From: Primula veris
Lineage: Eukaryota > Streptophyta > Magnoliopsida > Ericales > Primulaceae
Direction of reading: 5' to 3'
NCBI GenBank assembly: GCA_963682055.1
Contig: OY821745.1
Location: forward strand, 25,355,342-25,419,341
DNA: 64,000 bases
In this document: positions 44,840 through 55,400 of the stretch, in pieces
How positions within the stretch are numbered: the stretch's first letter is position 1
Layout of the letters: each line of letters begins with the position of its first letter
The notes under the pieces: model-generated
The model's database searches: none
Told to the model about the DNA's origin: nothing
Seen by the model: only the letters and a program-made list of their open reading frames with translations
Program-made: the position numbers and the translations under genes

Positions 44840-47800
44840 TCACCCTTCATATTCGACTTGGTCCTCGGTAATAACTTGCTCTGCCTCTTCATCATATTTG
44901 TTTTCCTCCTCTGATTCAACTTCACCAATAGGGAGTTCTACAAATAACCCGTTCGGATCGTTAAGTTCGATAGTTATGCCTTCTGCAATTGAGTTCGTGA
45001 AATAACCTTGCAAGTTTGATTCGTCATCTTGAAAAGAAACCGGTTGTTCTGCAGTAGCATTTTCTGCCGTTGGTGCTATTTCAACTTTTTCTCTGGCCTT
45101 AATGTTGTAAACTACCAACCAATCATCAAATTTTTCATTTTCTTTAACAGACGGATACGGTATGAAAGTTACTTGACCAGCTTGCGAAGCGAGAATAAAT
45201 GGTTCATATTTACTCAGTCGTTTTTCACGATGTACTTCCACAAGACCCAAGTTTCGATGGATTCTTATCCCACTAATAGGTGTCGGGTCAAACCACTCAC
45301 ATTTGAACAATACAACTCTTTTGATTGGTAGCCTGGGATATTCTACGATCGTTATTTCACTAATGCGACCATGGTAGTCACTCTCCGTATCACTATAATT
45401 TGTACCTCGGATGCACACACCGCTGCAGTCTGTTAACAAATTTGACCCATAATTCATTGTGTGGAATTTAAATCCATTGACAAAATAAACCGGGTATGAC
45501 CAAACACAATTTAATAGTCCTTTTGCGAGATCCTTAATAAATTCGTTCTCGATGTTATCTTTTGCGCATTGCTTAAACCAAGATGGAAACTCATTTTCAC
45601 AAGCAAGGTCCACTTCCTCATCACTGATATTGTAAATTGTCTCTCCTACGTAACTTATGAAAATTCCGCATCAGAAAAAAAAAACAAGAACATAATATAA
45701 TATAAATTTCCGTATGTAGCATATTATAAGTGAACAAAAATAACACAAATGAGTTTGTACTTCAAATGTTCTCTAATCTCTGTGCAATTGAGAAGAATGT
45801 ACCTATGTGCTGCCATGTACTCTTCTTCATCAACAAATGGTCGTTTATTGAGTCTACCATATGTTCGTCCGGTTTCAGCAAAAACAATGGAATCCCTTCT
45901 AAGACCTCTTGCGGCATACCCGCATCATTTCGAGGTACTTTTATATGCCTTGTATTCACTTGCAACTCAAAATAATGGGAGGAAAAACTCGTAGATTCTT
46001 CCATAATGTAAGCGTTGCATAGTGTTCCTTCAACTTTGCCTAGATTTTTCACATTTTTTTCAAATGTCCCATCATTCTTTCAAAGGGATACATCCATCGA
46101 TTTTGCACTGGTCCAGCTACCTGTGTTTCATAAGCCAAGTGAACAATAAGATGTTCCATTGAGTCAAAAAAACCAGGAATAAAAATCATTTCTAATTTGC
46201 ACAAAATTACTGGAATCTGTAAAATAAGTTTTTCCATGTCTGCTTCTTTGATGGTAGTGCATGTGAGGGTCTTAAAAAATATGCTCAATTCTGTCAACGT
46301 TTCCCACACTTCATTGGAAAGAAATGCACGAAAGGCAATAGGGATAAGTCTCTGCATAAAAACATGACAATCGTGACTCTTCATAGACCCATTTAGCTTA
46401 TGTTTTTTAATGTCTACACACCGACCTAGGTTCGACACATATCCGTCTGGGAATCTCAACTCTTCTACTCATGTACATAGAGCTGGTTTCGCTTCCTTAT
46501 CTAAGCTATACACAACCTTTGGATACTTTTCAGTTCGATGATTAAACTCTAGATTCTTTCGACGACATAAAATTTTCATATCTTCTCTAGCTTTGGCGTT
46601 ATCTTTTGTTTTTCCATCAATGGCCATAACGGTGTTGAACACATTCATGAAAACATTTTTCTCAGTATGCATCACATCAATGTTATGTCGAATGATATTT
46701 GCTTTCAAATATGATAAGACCCAAAATATACTACGTTTTTTCCAACCCGTATCATTATCGCTGGCGATCCTTGCATTCCATTTTTCTGCACCAACCTCAG
46801 TTATTTTCTTTTGTCCAAGTGAATCAATATATTGTAAGGTCTCCTCACCATTGCGAATAGGAGGAGCACAATCATTGACAACACTTTCCAAAATGAATTT
46901 TCTCTTGTTTTTCCTGTACGGGTGTCCTTGAGGTAGGAACTTACGGTGACAATCAAACCAACATGGCTTACCCCCATGTTTTAGCTGGAATGCTTCAGAG
47001 TTTTCCATACAGTATGGGCATGTCAACTTACCATGTGTACTCCATCATGATAACATGGCGTAAGCGGAAAAGTCACTAACTGTCCACATGAGAGCAGCTC
47101 GCATTTTAAAGTTCTGTTTCTTAGATATATCCCATGTCATAATACCAACATCCCACAACATTTGCATATCCACAATAAAAGGTTGAAGATACACATCCAA
47201 TCGCTGAGTTGAGTTTTTTGGACCAGGAAGAATAACTGTTAAGAACATGTATTCATCCTTCATACATATCCACGGAGGCAAATTATATGGTGTTATTATA
47301 ACAGGCCATGAAGAGTACTCTTTCCTAGAAATCCCAAAAGGTGTAAAACCATCGGTATAGAGCCCTAATCACACATTTCGTGTTTCATCAGCGAATGATG
47401 GATTTATGTAGTTAAAGTGCTTCCACGCATAAGAATCTGAAGAGTGACGCATAACTCCATTTTCCTATTCATGTTCTGCGTGCCATCTCATATTTTTTGC
47501 AATAGTCTCAGAAGCATATAATCTTTGTAGTCTTGGAGCAATGGTAAAATAATACATCTTTTTAACTGCTGATTCTTTTTCCCTACCATAAATTCCCTTT
47601 TTTTTTTTGAACCGTTTTGCATCACACATTTTACATTCTCATAACTCACTATCTGCACCCCAAAATATCATACACCCATTCGCACAACAATGGATTTTCT
47701 CAACAGGGAGTCCCAACCCTGCAACCAACTTTTTGGTGCTGTAATTTTTTTAGGAAGTGTGTCCCCATCCGGTAAACCCGACTTCATAGCTGTACAAATA

Positions 47801-48404
47801 TCATCATAACACCTCTTAGATAAGCGATGCTCATATTTTATATTCAAAAGTTGTGTCGTCATAGCTAATTGTGACATTTTTTCACAATCAGACCATAGTG
47901 GTTGCTCAGCCGCTTGCAACATATTATGGAAATTCTGTGCTGATGGATTTGGATATTCTTCGAATTGATCAAAATTAGGGCTAGCTGCATTCATAACCAT
48001 TCTACGGTATGGATTATCATCATATTTTCCGAGTTTTGCATAAAGTGCTCATGTGGTTCCGAATGAGCAGGGAAGTGATGTGCATTCGATGTACCACCAG
48101 ACTCGTAATTGTAATTAGTTGTCGGAAACATGCCAGAATTTCTAGAAGATACAAAAGGTTCCTCAGGACAAGTCCATTGATAATAATCGCTAACAAATCC
48201 TTTTTTCAACAAATGTAGTCGTATGTCATCGGGTTCGAAAAAGTGACCATTTTTACATGACGTACAAGGACAACGAATCATAGTATCATTCATATAACTC
48301 GGTTGAGAAGTCGCAAAACCAATATAATCATCCAGTTTAGTAACAAATTCAGGACTAAGGAGTTTAGCCTTATTTTTTCTAGCATACATCCATGATCTAT
48401 CCAT
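44840..48404 (-). pseudogene. CACTA TNP2-type transposase (broken)
   Basis: The minus strand encodes, in order: the transposase-associated domain at 48404-47991 (MDRSWMYARKNKAKLLSPEF, CPCTSCKN); the TNP2 transposase core at about 47281-46469 (TWDISKKQNFKMRAALMWTV, CPYCMENSEAFQLKHGGKPC, RHNIDVMHTEKNVF); a DUF4218 region at 46459-46052 (LRFPDGYVSNLGRCVD, MEHLIVHLAYETQ); and a DUF4216 region within 45613-44840 (VVLFKCEWFDPT). Single in-frame stops at about 47043 and 46467 and a frameshift near 46052 inactivate it. TNP2-type proteins bind and cleave CACTA termini. Confidence 0.9.
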
Positions 48405-48779
48405 ACTAGATTTTATTTCCTGTCATTGATAAGTTACATCTAAATTAATTATATCTGCTAATTTAAAATAGTTTATCAATTAATAATTAACAAAAAGGTG
48501 AAATAGAAAATTAAGCGACTAACCTTATATATAAGATCCCACATTGTGAAAAAATGGTATGCATAGTGTAGATCAGTCTTGTATATATAAAAGAGAAAAA
48601 ATGCAAAGGTTATTAATATTTTTAAGGATGTATAACTATATAAGTGTCTCTCTAGACGATTTTTTGGGTAACATGTCTCAGAATTATTGTACTAGTGAGT
48701 GTATATTTTGGAGGAAAATTTGGATTACCAGCCCTAGTACTAACATGTGGCTAAAAATATGGATAGAATTTAGTAACTC

Positions 48780-49170
48780 ATATTTTAGTTAATAAATTGC
48801 AACTACTTTATTCAGTTGCTATTTTCTAACTGACATTCAGTTGTTATATACCTACTGGTCACCAATTCAGTTGCTATTTACCAAGTGACAAATTAAAGTT
48901 ACGAAACACTTGCTATATACTAACTTAAATATTTAAGTTATTAAATTTGTTGCTAAGTAACAACAGAAAAATTATAAGTTACAAATTAGTTGGTATTTTT
49001 CAACCGATAGCGTGTTAGTTAATAATGAGTTACTATTTACCAACTAGCATAATTATTCAGATACTAAATTGTTAGAATATATTTAGTAACAACATTTCAG
49101 TTATTAATTCGGTTAATACTTTCTATCCATCATATCAGTTGCTAAAAAAAGTTAGTATATGTAGTTTTTC
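48780..49170. repeat. CACTA right subterminal repeats
   Basis: Repeated ttcagttgctattta(c)caa(c/g)tg and related words in both orientations, the counterpart of the left array. Confidence 0.8.
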
Positions 49171-49855
49171 TTGTAGCGCGCTAACACCCAATTAGAGATC
49201 AGTTAGGGTTTCTATTAGGTCACAAATTTGTTGGAAGTCATCAACAAGTAAGGGGAATGGATTGGATTGTTCGCGAGGGGATTTGTGATGCATAAATCAA
49301 TTACGTTAAGTTTTCACCACATTATCCATGTTGTCATAAGTTTACACATTTCCCTGCAAGTACAGAAAATGTCCATGTTTCACTGTTTGGAAGAGTTTTG
49401 GAGAAAAAAAAAAAATCGAGTTTAAGGGAGAAAAAGAGAAACAAAGAAAAAAACGAATCTGAAAGAGATAGTTTGTGTGATTTTGATACATATGTAATAT
49501 GTAATATGTGTATTTTTTTTTGTTGCATGTTGTGAAAGTGGAGGTAACGTAATCTTCTAAGTAGGGTTAAAATTGTCAATTAATTCTTTTAAGTAGCACA
49601 TGGGGTCACGTAGTCTTCTTGTGTTAATTTTATAGACGGAAAGTACAAAATGGGTAGAATTCTGGCAGTTTAGTGCCTTAATTAAAAAAATTGTCAATTG
49701 TGGACACTAAAACGCAAAACGTGTTGAGTATAGTATACAAAACAACAATTAACCCGTTTTCTTGCACTACCTCTGTTTTTACTCACTGAGAAGAATCGGG
49801 ACCTTATGATTAGATATGTAACAAATTGCAGCAGACAAATCCGGTTGAACTATAC

Positions 49856-49905
49856 CTAGGATCAGTCAATGGATAGCCAAAAGATCTAGCCGGCTTAGGA
49901 AATGC
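49856..49905 (-). CDS. Internal exon of the unidentified minus-strand gene
   Basis: A 50-bp exon between a strong acceptor (ctttttccag, exon start 49905) and the donor GTATAG at 49855. It reads AFPKPARSFGYPLTDP plus two bases AG, which join to G at 32125 to give Arg. The upstream exon was not identified. About 300-380 bp upstream (50205-50290), CCAAT words on the minus strand suggest a promoter, so the gene may be short. The protein family is not recognised. Confidence 0.5.
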
Positions 49906-50706
49906 CTGGAAAAAGCGAAAAGAAAAGAAAAACTATACAAACTATGAAAAACAATGTGTTATAGCGTTATGGTTGTGTCAGATTTTGCTATTTTGCTACG
50001 TATGTGTTAATTTTCTGTACGTCCTCTCTTTCTTTTTTGGAAAGCGAAAAGGCACAAAATGAAGCAGATTCATGAATTGGTTCACAAGTGGATTCAGATT
50101 TTACCGCATGCGTAAATTTATTTCAGAAACCAATTAGAAATTTCATTTCAAGTAAATTGTACCTACTTAAGATATAGCCTATAGTCGTGACTAGTACTGG
50201 TAGCACCTTAGTGCTAGCGTTTGATTGGTTAACAGGTTTGCACTTCGTGTGGCACGTTTGTGGACGTCATTGGCCTATGATTGGCGTGTAGGAGCATTCA
50301 AGATACTTGAGTTTGATATGGTTCAAGTTTTGGGCAGCTTTGAGACAAGTAAACACGTTTAGTAAGACATTAAAGAGGGGCTGGTTTTGAGTTCGAGCAA
50401 AGGTTTGCTATGGTTCAAGTGACGGGCTACTTTGATGGCAACGTGGGTATTTCAGGGACTGAGGGTTAATGTTGGATGAGCATTGGACAAAGTCTAGCTA
50501 ATCTGACATTAAATAGGGGCTGAATGAGCATTGGACAAAGTCTAGCTAATGTTCCGCATCTGATTTATCAAAACATACTTTTACCTAAAATTTGATAATT
50601 ATGGCATAAAAAGTGACATATATCAGAAACCCTATAAATTTCCTAAATTTAAAGAAACACAAAATTCACCTCATATATGAGTAATGTATATGATTTCCTA
50701 GATTAA
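49906..50706 (-). promoter_or_regulatory. Probable first exon(s) and promoter of the minus-strand gene
   Basis: No open frame could be joined with confidence. Minus-strand CCAAT elements occur near 50205-50290. A 46-bp tandem duplication (gagcattggacaaagtctag) lies at about 50479-50553. I cannot place the start codon. Confidence 0.3.
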
Positions 50707-50943
50707 TACTCCATCCGTCCCTAAACAAATGTCCCTTACGAAATTACGTACAATTTTGACCGATAATTTTTCATATTTAGATTGACAGAAAAAATTATTT
50801 CCAAAGTTAATCACGTAGTTTATGGTTAGAACTATATGATAAAATTTTCAATTTTTTCATTTCAGTAATTTTGATATGAAAATTTTGATCGTCAAAGTTG
50901 CATATATTTTCGTAGGGATATTTATTTAGGGACGGATGGAGTA
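50707..50943 (+). mobile_element. Stowaway-type MITE (Tc1/mariner)
   Basis: The ends ctccatccgtccc and gggacggatggag are the Stowaway terminal inverted repeats, flanked by TA on both sides. About 235 bp with no coding capacity. Confidence 0.95.
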
Positions 50944-51904
50944 TAATAGTAATAAACTATCATGTGGTCCATATTTTTATGATTGTAATATTGTTATAAT
51001 TATTAAAAGATAATAAAAAAATAAAAAATAATAATGTAGGGTTATTATAAGGAAATTAATAAACAAGCTGTAATTTTGTGTAAATGTAAACGGTTTCTTA
51101 AAAGGTATAAAATGTGTTAAGTTTAAGAAAATTGTTGATGTAGGGTGCTAATGCTATGCACCCCACTTGATACTGCACAATAACCGCCACGACAGCTGCT
51201 TTATCTTTGTAAAGTGCCCATGTAATTAATTGCTGGTACGAAATTTACAAGTACTAGGTAACGTTTTCATTTGTAACTTGGTCTATAGTGAATGCAGATT
51301 ATGCATATGAAGGTAAAAGAAAGTCATTTTTAAAATAATAAGGTAAGCAAGAGTTGGTTACATTGTCCGTTTATGTTAATGTATGCTGTCTAGAACGTAA
51401 TCATTGGTGCTATGATTTGCGTGAAAACTGTTGAGTAGAACACGAGTGAACCGGGAGGTAAACACGTGTAAATCGTGAGTCAAGCATGATTACGAGCACG
51501 AGCACGAGCACGAGCAGGGAATGAACTAGATACATGTTAAAAAAGTTTATACCACTCCCAATATTGAGAAAAATGCAAAAAGTTTTCATGTATTTTGCAA
51601 TTCAACCACACATGCACACCTTCAAATTCTAGTTCTCCCACTGAGAACGTGTGATCGTTATTAGTTGAAGAAATCCGGCGTTAAACCCCTCTTTGTTCCA
51701 TCACTTGGTTAATAAATATTTAATTAATAAAAAATTGAGGAAATCTAATCCGGTCGGAGAAAAATCAAAGATTGGCTTTGGATTGGATCTAATATGAGTG
51801 TTTTTGGGAAAAACATCCAATTCGAGAAGAAACTCCCAGAAATAAAAAAAATCCACAAAAAGACTGATCCGAACATCGCCACCCCTAAGTGATATCATCA
51901 TGTA
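50944..51904. other. No gene seen
   Basis: AT-rich intergenic DNA. The only marked feature is a short (gagcac)n run at about 51498-51517. Confidence 0.5.
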
Positions 51905-52379
51905 CAGGGCCGACTCTAGTATAAGCCCCAACCGCCCATGAGCTTAGGTTCCGTCAACATTGATAGGAGCCAAAAAAAATTGTAATTTTAGTGGATATAT
52001 CGAATAAATCAATAAAATAGGTATATATATAAACTTGGTCATTGTATAATAAATTTAAGTGTGGTGATCCAATGGTATTTTTTATTTTATTTTGAAAGGG
52101 TGGTCCAATGGTATTGCTAACTCATTTCTTGCCATGTGAGATCAGGGGATTTACACTAATTTTTAGCTCTTAAACTAAAAAAATTGAATTAATGAGAGCT
52201 AGTAATTAAGGTTTGAAGTCTATTTTCTAAGTAACTTAAAACACTCAATTTTAGCATCTTAACAATGAGATTTATTGATATATAAGCTACATTTTTAATA
52301 CTTAACATATATTTTATTTGCCGAATATTTTTTCCAAACAAAGTAAAAAAAGGTGCCGTAATTTATAGGGCCGCCTCTG
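51905..52379 (+). mobile_element. hAT-like MITE (approximate ends)
   Basis: The left end cagggccgactctag and the reverse complement of the right end, cagaggcggccctat, are imperfect inverted repeats. Flanking atcat(g/a)... words may be a decayed 8-bp duplication. It contains a tRNA-like stretch (next entry). Confidence 0.45.
52060..52170 (+). repeat. tRNA-like (SINE-like) stretch
   Basis: Two copies of gtggt(g)atccaatggtatt or its variant. The second is followed by 'tgccatgtgagatcagggg', spaced like a tRNA A-box and a decayed B-box. Too degenerate to be a functional tRNA; a SINE head is possible. Confidence 0.35.
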
Positions 52380-53711
52380 ATCATATCACACGATACTGTA
52401 ATTACATAAGGAACACAAGTAACTTTGTCAATCTTCAAAGATTTATCGAAACAAATTCACAGATCATGGTACATGGTCAATAAAATTTAAGGAAGTTAAC
52501 TGTATTAGATATATCAAATTGACCATATTAATTACTATGTACACGAATATTTGCAACAAACTATCTTAACGTTAGGAGAAAAAAACAAAATTAGGTTCTT
52601 CTCTAATCACTCTCTAACTTTTTGAAATACAAAGTAAAAGTAAGTGTAATTATACATAATTTCACTAAACTTTTTCAAATCTCGCAACCATTTCATCAAA
52701 ATTGAAATTGACTTCTATAAATTAAATTCATCAAAAAATTTATGAGTCAGAGACATGGTCAATAAAATTGATGGAAGTTAATTGTATTTGCTTTATGAAA
52801 TCGACCATATTAATTACTCCTCCAATATTTGCATCAAACTATCTTAACGTTAGGAGTAAAGAACAAAATAAGGTTCTTCTCTAATTTGTCCTATTTTACT
52901 TTCCTTTTAAACCACTTTCTACTTTTCTGAAATATCAAATAAAAGTAACTGTTATAATACATAATTTTTCACTAAACTTTTTAAAAGTTCGCAACAATTT
53001 CATTAAAATTGAAATTGACTTCTTTTAACTTTGACTACGAGATATCATAAATTATTCAGCTGTGCAATCTCTTATGCTATCTTTGAATGATCGAATCTAT
53101 AACACACGAATTAAATAGTTATAAGGGGGATTACGTATGCTTTAATTTGCAATTAACTATGTCCTACTAATACTTGTTGTGTTATGATACAGAAAATGCA
53201 GATAAAGTCATAAAAAGATCATTCAAAAGTGCCAATATTACAAATATTACCAAATATTACAAGTTGTCAAATTGTTATCATACAATTACTCGCAACGTAC
53301 CTACGGTAAAATCGATCCGAGACAAAAAAAAAACATACATCCGTTTTGGCTTAACCTGGAAACTGTAGATATGTACCAACAATAAAACTCAAAATTGCCT
53401 CATTATAGTATATAGTAGTAAACTTCATTACACTTAGCTCATTGGCCTGATTTTCCTGAATTAGTAAAAGGCTGCATCTAATTATCTAAATTTAGGTTCT
53501 TATATTTAACATAGCAATTAAGTTGTAATTATAAAGATCTCCTAATTAAGGCCTCACCTTTAATCAATTAAACGTAAACTTAGTTGGAGTTAGCATGAAT
53601 GTAAACCTAATCACTCGTTTAAACGTACGCGTGTTGCCGAATCTAAGAAAATCATAAAACCTATGTTAACTGCAATTCAATGTTAAATAAATAGACGCAC
53701 CAACGTAACAT

Positions 53712-54090
53712 ACCCCATTAACCCTATGGTTCGGAAACCTACATGCTACAACAACGATAACTGCAAATGAACTTATCCAAGTAGTCGAGACTATAACAAT
53801 ACCCTGCTTAACACCATGGTTCAAATACTGACACCTACAACAACAACAACGACGAGTGAACTGATCCAAGTAGCTTGGACCATATAACAATATCCCTATC
53901 GACACCAACAACAACGATAATTGCAAGTGAACTAATCTAACTAGTCGAGTCTCTATCATAACCTCCATTAACACTATGGTTCGAATACCGACATCTATAA
54001 CTACGGTAACTGCAATTGAATTGATGCATGTAGTAGAGAGATCCTAACATAACCTCCATTGACACTAGGATTCTCATACCGACACTGCCT
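53712..54090 (+). repeat. Tandem array, 80-90-bp unit, copy I
   Basis: About 4.5 units, each with taacac(c/t)atggttc, a gataactgcaa or related word, 'gtgaactaatcc' and 'gtcgag' motifs. Clear unit starts are 53719, 53809, 53979 and about 54060; the third unit is shortened. The same array occurs at 59705-60085, so it predates the duplication. Confidence 0.85.
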
Positions 54091-54236
54091 ATTCTCTATC
54101 TAATTTCCGCATACTCGCTTTTTAGAACACCGAGTATTTCAAAAATAATAATTATTGGAAATTAAAAATATATATAAACAAAAATGTAAATGAAACAATA
54201 TAAATGGATATAATTGCAAAATATACTAATTTTCCT

Positions 54237-54296
54237 CCATATTACTACTATAAAAACCCCTGTCCTTTATTACTGCTATAAAAACCCCATCTCCTT
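54237..54296 (+). promoter_or_regulatory. Duplicated TATA box of the DUF1639 gene
   Basis: Two tandem copies of attact(a/g)ctataaaaacccc, about 33 bp apart, 40-80 bp before a (CT)n leader (54316-54332). Copy II of the duplication has a single TATA (tataaaagcccc) at the matching place. A five-codon upstream frame (ATG at 54388) lies in the leader. Confidence 0.65.
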
Positions 54297-54587
54297 TCTC
54301 ATCAGTCCATTCAACTCTCTCTCTCTCTATATATATATATATAAATTCATGCATACATATTATACATACATAAATTCCTTCTGCAATATGGATCTCCGAG
54401 CTTAGTTCATATATAATATAATAAGCATCCCATCTCTCTATTTCATCTTAAAACATGAAAAACCTAACTCACAGTCATACATAATATAAACGGCTATATA
54501 TACATATATCTTCAAAAAAAGAAGCTATATATACATTCATACATATATACATCATACATAGATAGATACATATAGATATATATAAGA

Positions 54588-55400
54588 ATGTCGTCTTCTC
54601 GGGTACCAGCAGATTCTCAGCCTCTGCACAACTTCCCCCTCTCTCTCTACTGGTCAAAAAACCACCTCCGCCCTCGCCGCCCCTCCAAACCCATCTCCTC
54701 AATCACCCTCCTCAACAATCCTAATCTGTCCCTCCCTCCTCCCCTCCCTCTCTCCTCCGAACCCGACACTGATACCCCTCCGACCAACCCAACAGTCGAG
54801 ACCTGTCCTCTGACCAACCCAACAGTCGAGACCTGTCCTCCTCCCATCCCAACGGTCAAGACCTGTCCTCCTCCCATCCCAACAGTCGAGACATGTCCTC
54901 CTCCAGCTCCCATACCTGATCATACAAAAACCCGAGAGGAGAGGGAGAGAGAGGAGGAGGAGGAGAAGGTGTGGATGTTGAGGCCACGTAAGGTGAAGAT
55001 TAAGATCCGCTATGGTAACGGAAATGGCGGAGGGAGTTCGAGGGCTTCTGCGTTACCGGAGGAGAAACGGGTTTCGGACGGTGATAAGAAGAAGAAGGAG
55101 AAGTTTTCAATCTCTCTCTCTAAGAAAGAGATAGAAGAAGACTTCTTAGCTATGACTGGGTCGAAGCCCCCTCATCGCCCTCACAAGAGGTCCAAAGCTG
55201 TCCAGAAGCAGCTTGATGTGAGCGAATTGTGTTTTTCGTTTTTTTTTTTTTTTTTTTGTGTTTTTTAAGTTTCTTGAATTTTCATGAATTGGCATTGATT
55301 TGGTTTTTTTTTAATGAAATTGTAGGAGATATTTCCTGGTTTATGGCTCGACTCGATGACCCGGGATCGCTACAAAGTCAATGAAGCTCCTGATAATTAA
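54588..55400 (+). CDS. DUF1639 family protein, two exons
   Basis: Exon 1 is 54588-55217 and exon 2 is 55326-55400, joined in phase 0 across a GTGAGC...TGTAG intron, giving 234 residues. The N-terminus is proline- and serine-rich and contains four copies of a ten-residue repeat (PTVETCPP type). A charged Glu-rich segment follows. The C-terminus carries the DUF1639 signature (KKEIEEDFLAMTGSKPPHRP, KRSKAVQKQLD, then EIFPGLWLDSMTRDRYKV). This plant family is of unknown function; its basic patches suggest nuclear location (inference). A probable 3' UTR exon follows an acceptor near 55641. The copy looks intact. Confidence 0.88.
54781..54900 (+). repeat. 30-bp coding minisatellite in the DUF1639 gene
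   Basis: Four copies of a 30-bp unit containing 'ccaacagtcgagacctgtcc', in frame, encoding (T/P)(N/I)PTV(E/K)TCP(L/P). Confidence 0.95.

Larger units (their letters stand above)
38604..49178 (-). mobile_element. CACTA (En/Spm) element, 10.6 kb, nested
   Basis: The termini are tactacaagaaaac on the left and, as reverse complement, cgctacaagaaaaac on the right: the CACTACAAGAAAA type with one or two bases changed. The subterminal regions (38619-38950 and 48780-49170) are full of short repeats around cagttgctatttaccaactg. Inside are decayed TNP2-type transposase and Transposase_24 genes, both on the minus strand. The 3-bp target duplication is not clear (cta on the left, cgc or a shifted cta on the right). 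Confidence 0.85.
32176..49755 (+). mobile_element. Mutator-type inverted-repeat element, outer level of a second nest
   Basis: The ends are exact inverted repeats for 17 bp (gggttaattgttgtttt) and imperfect for about 150 bp. The flanks carry a 9-bp duplication gttttctt(t/g) (32167-32175 and 49756-49764), the length made by Mutator-like transposases. Without the MULE and CACTA insertions it is about 0.9 kb and has no transposase. The left arm is 32176-32221 plus 38312-38603, and the right arm is 49179-49755. Confidence 0.8.
52380..54420 (+). repeat. Promoter-region duplication, copy I
   Basis: Collinear with about 57130-60360, ending at the CT-rich 5' leader and an atggatct(c/t) start. Shared landmarks include 'acacaagtaactttgtcaat', 'caaactatcttaacg', 'gtgttgccgaatctaagaaa' and the 90-bp tandem array. 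The DUF1639 gene follows directly. Confidence 0.9.

Noticed and set aside
54647..54913. Minus-strand Gly/Val-rich frames opposite the DUF1639 gene
   Set aside because: Antisense shadow of the proline-rich repeat; the plus strand has a recognised domain and splicing.
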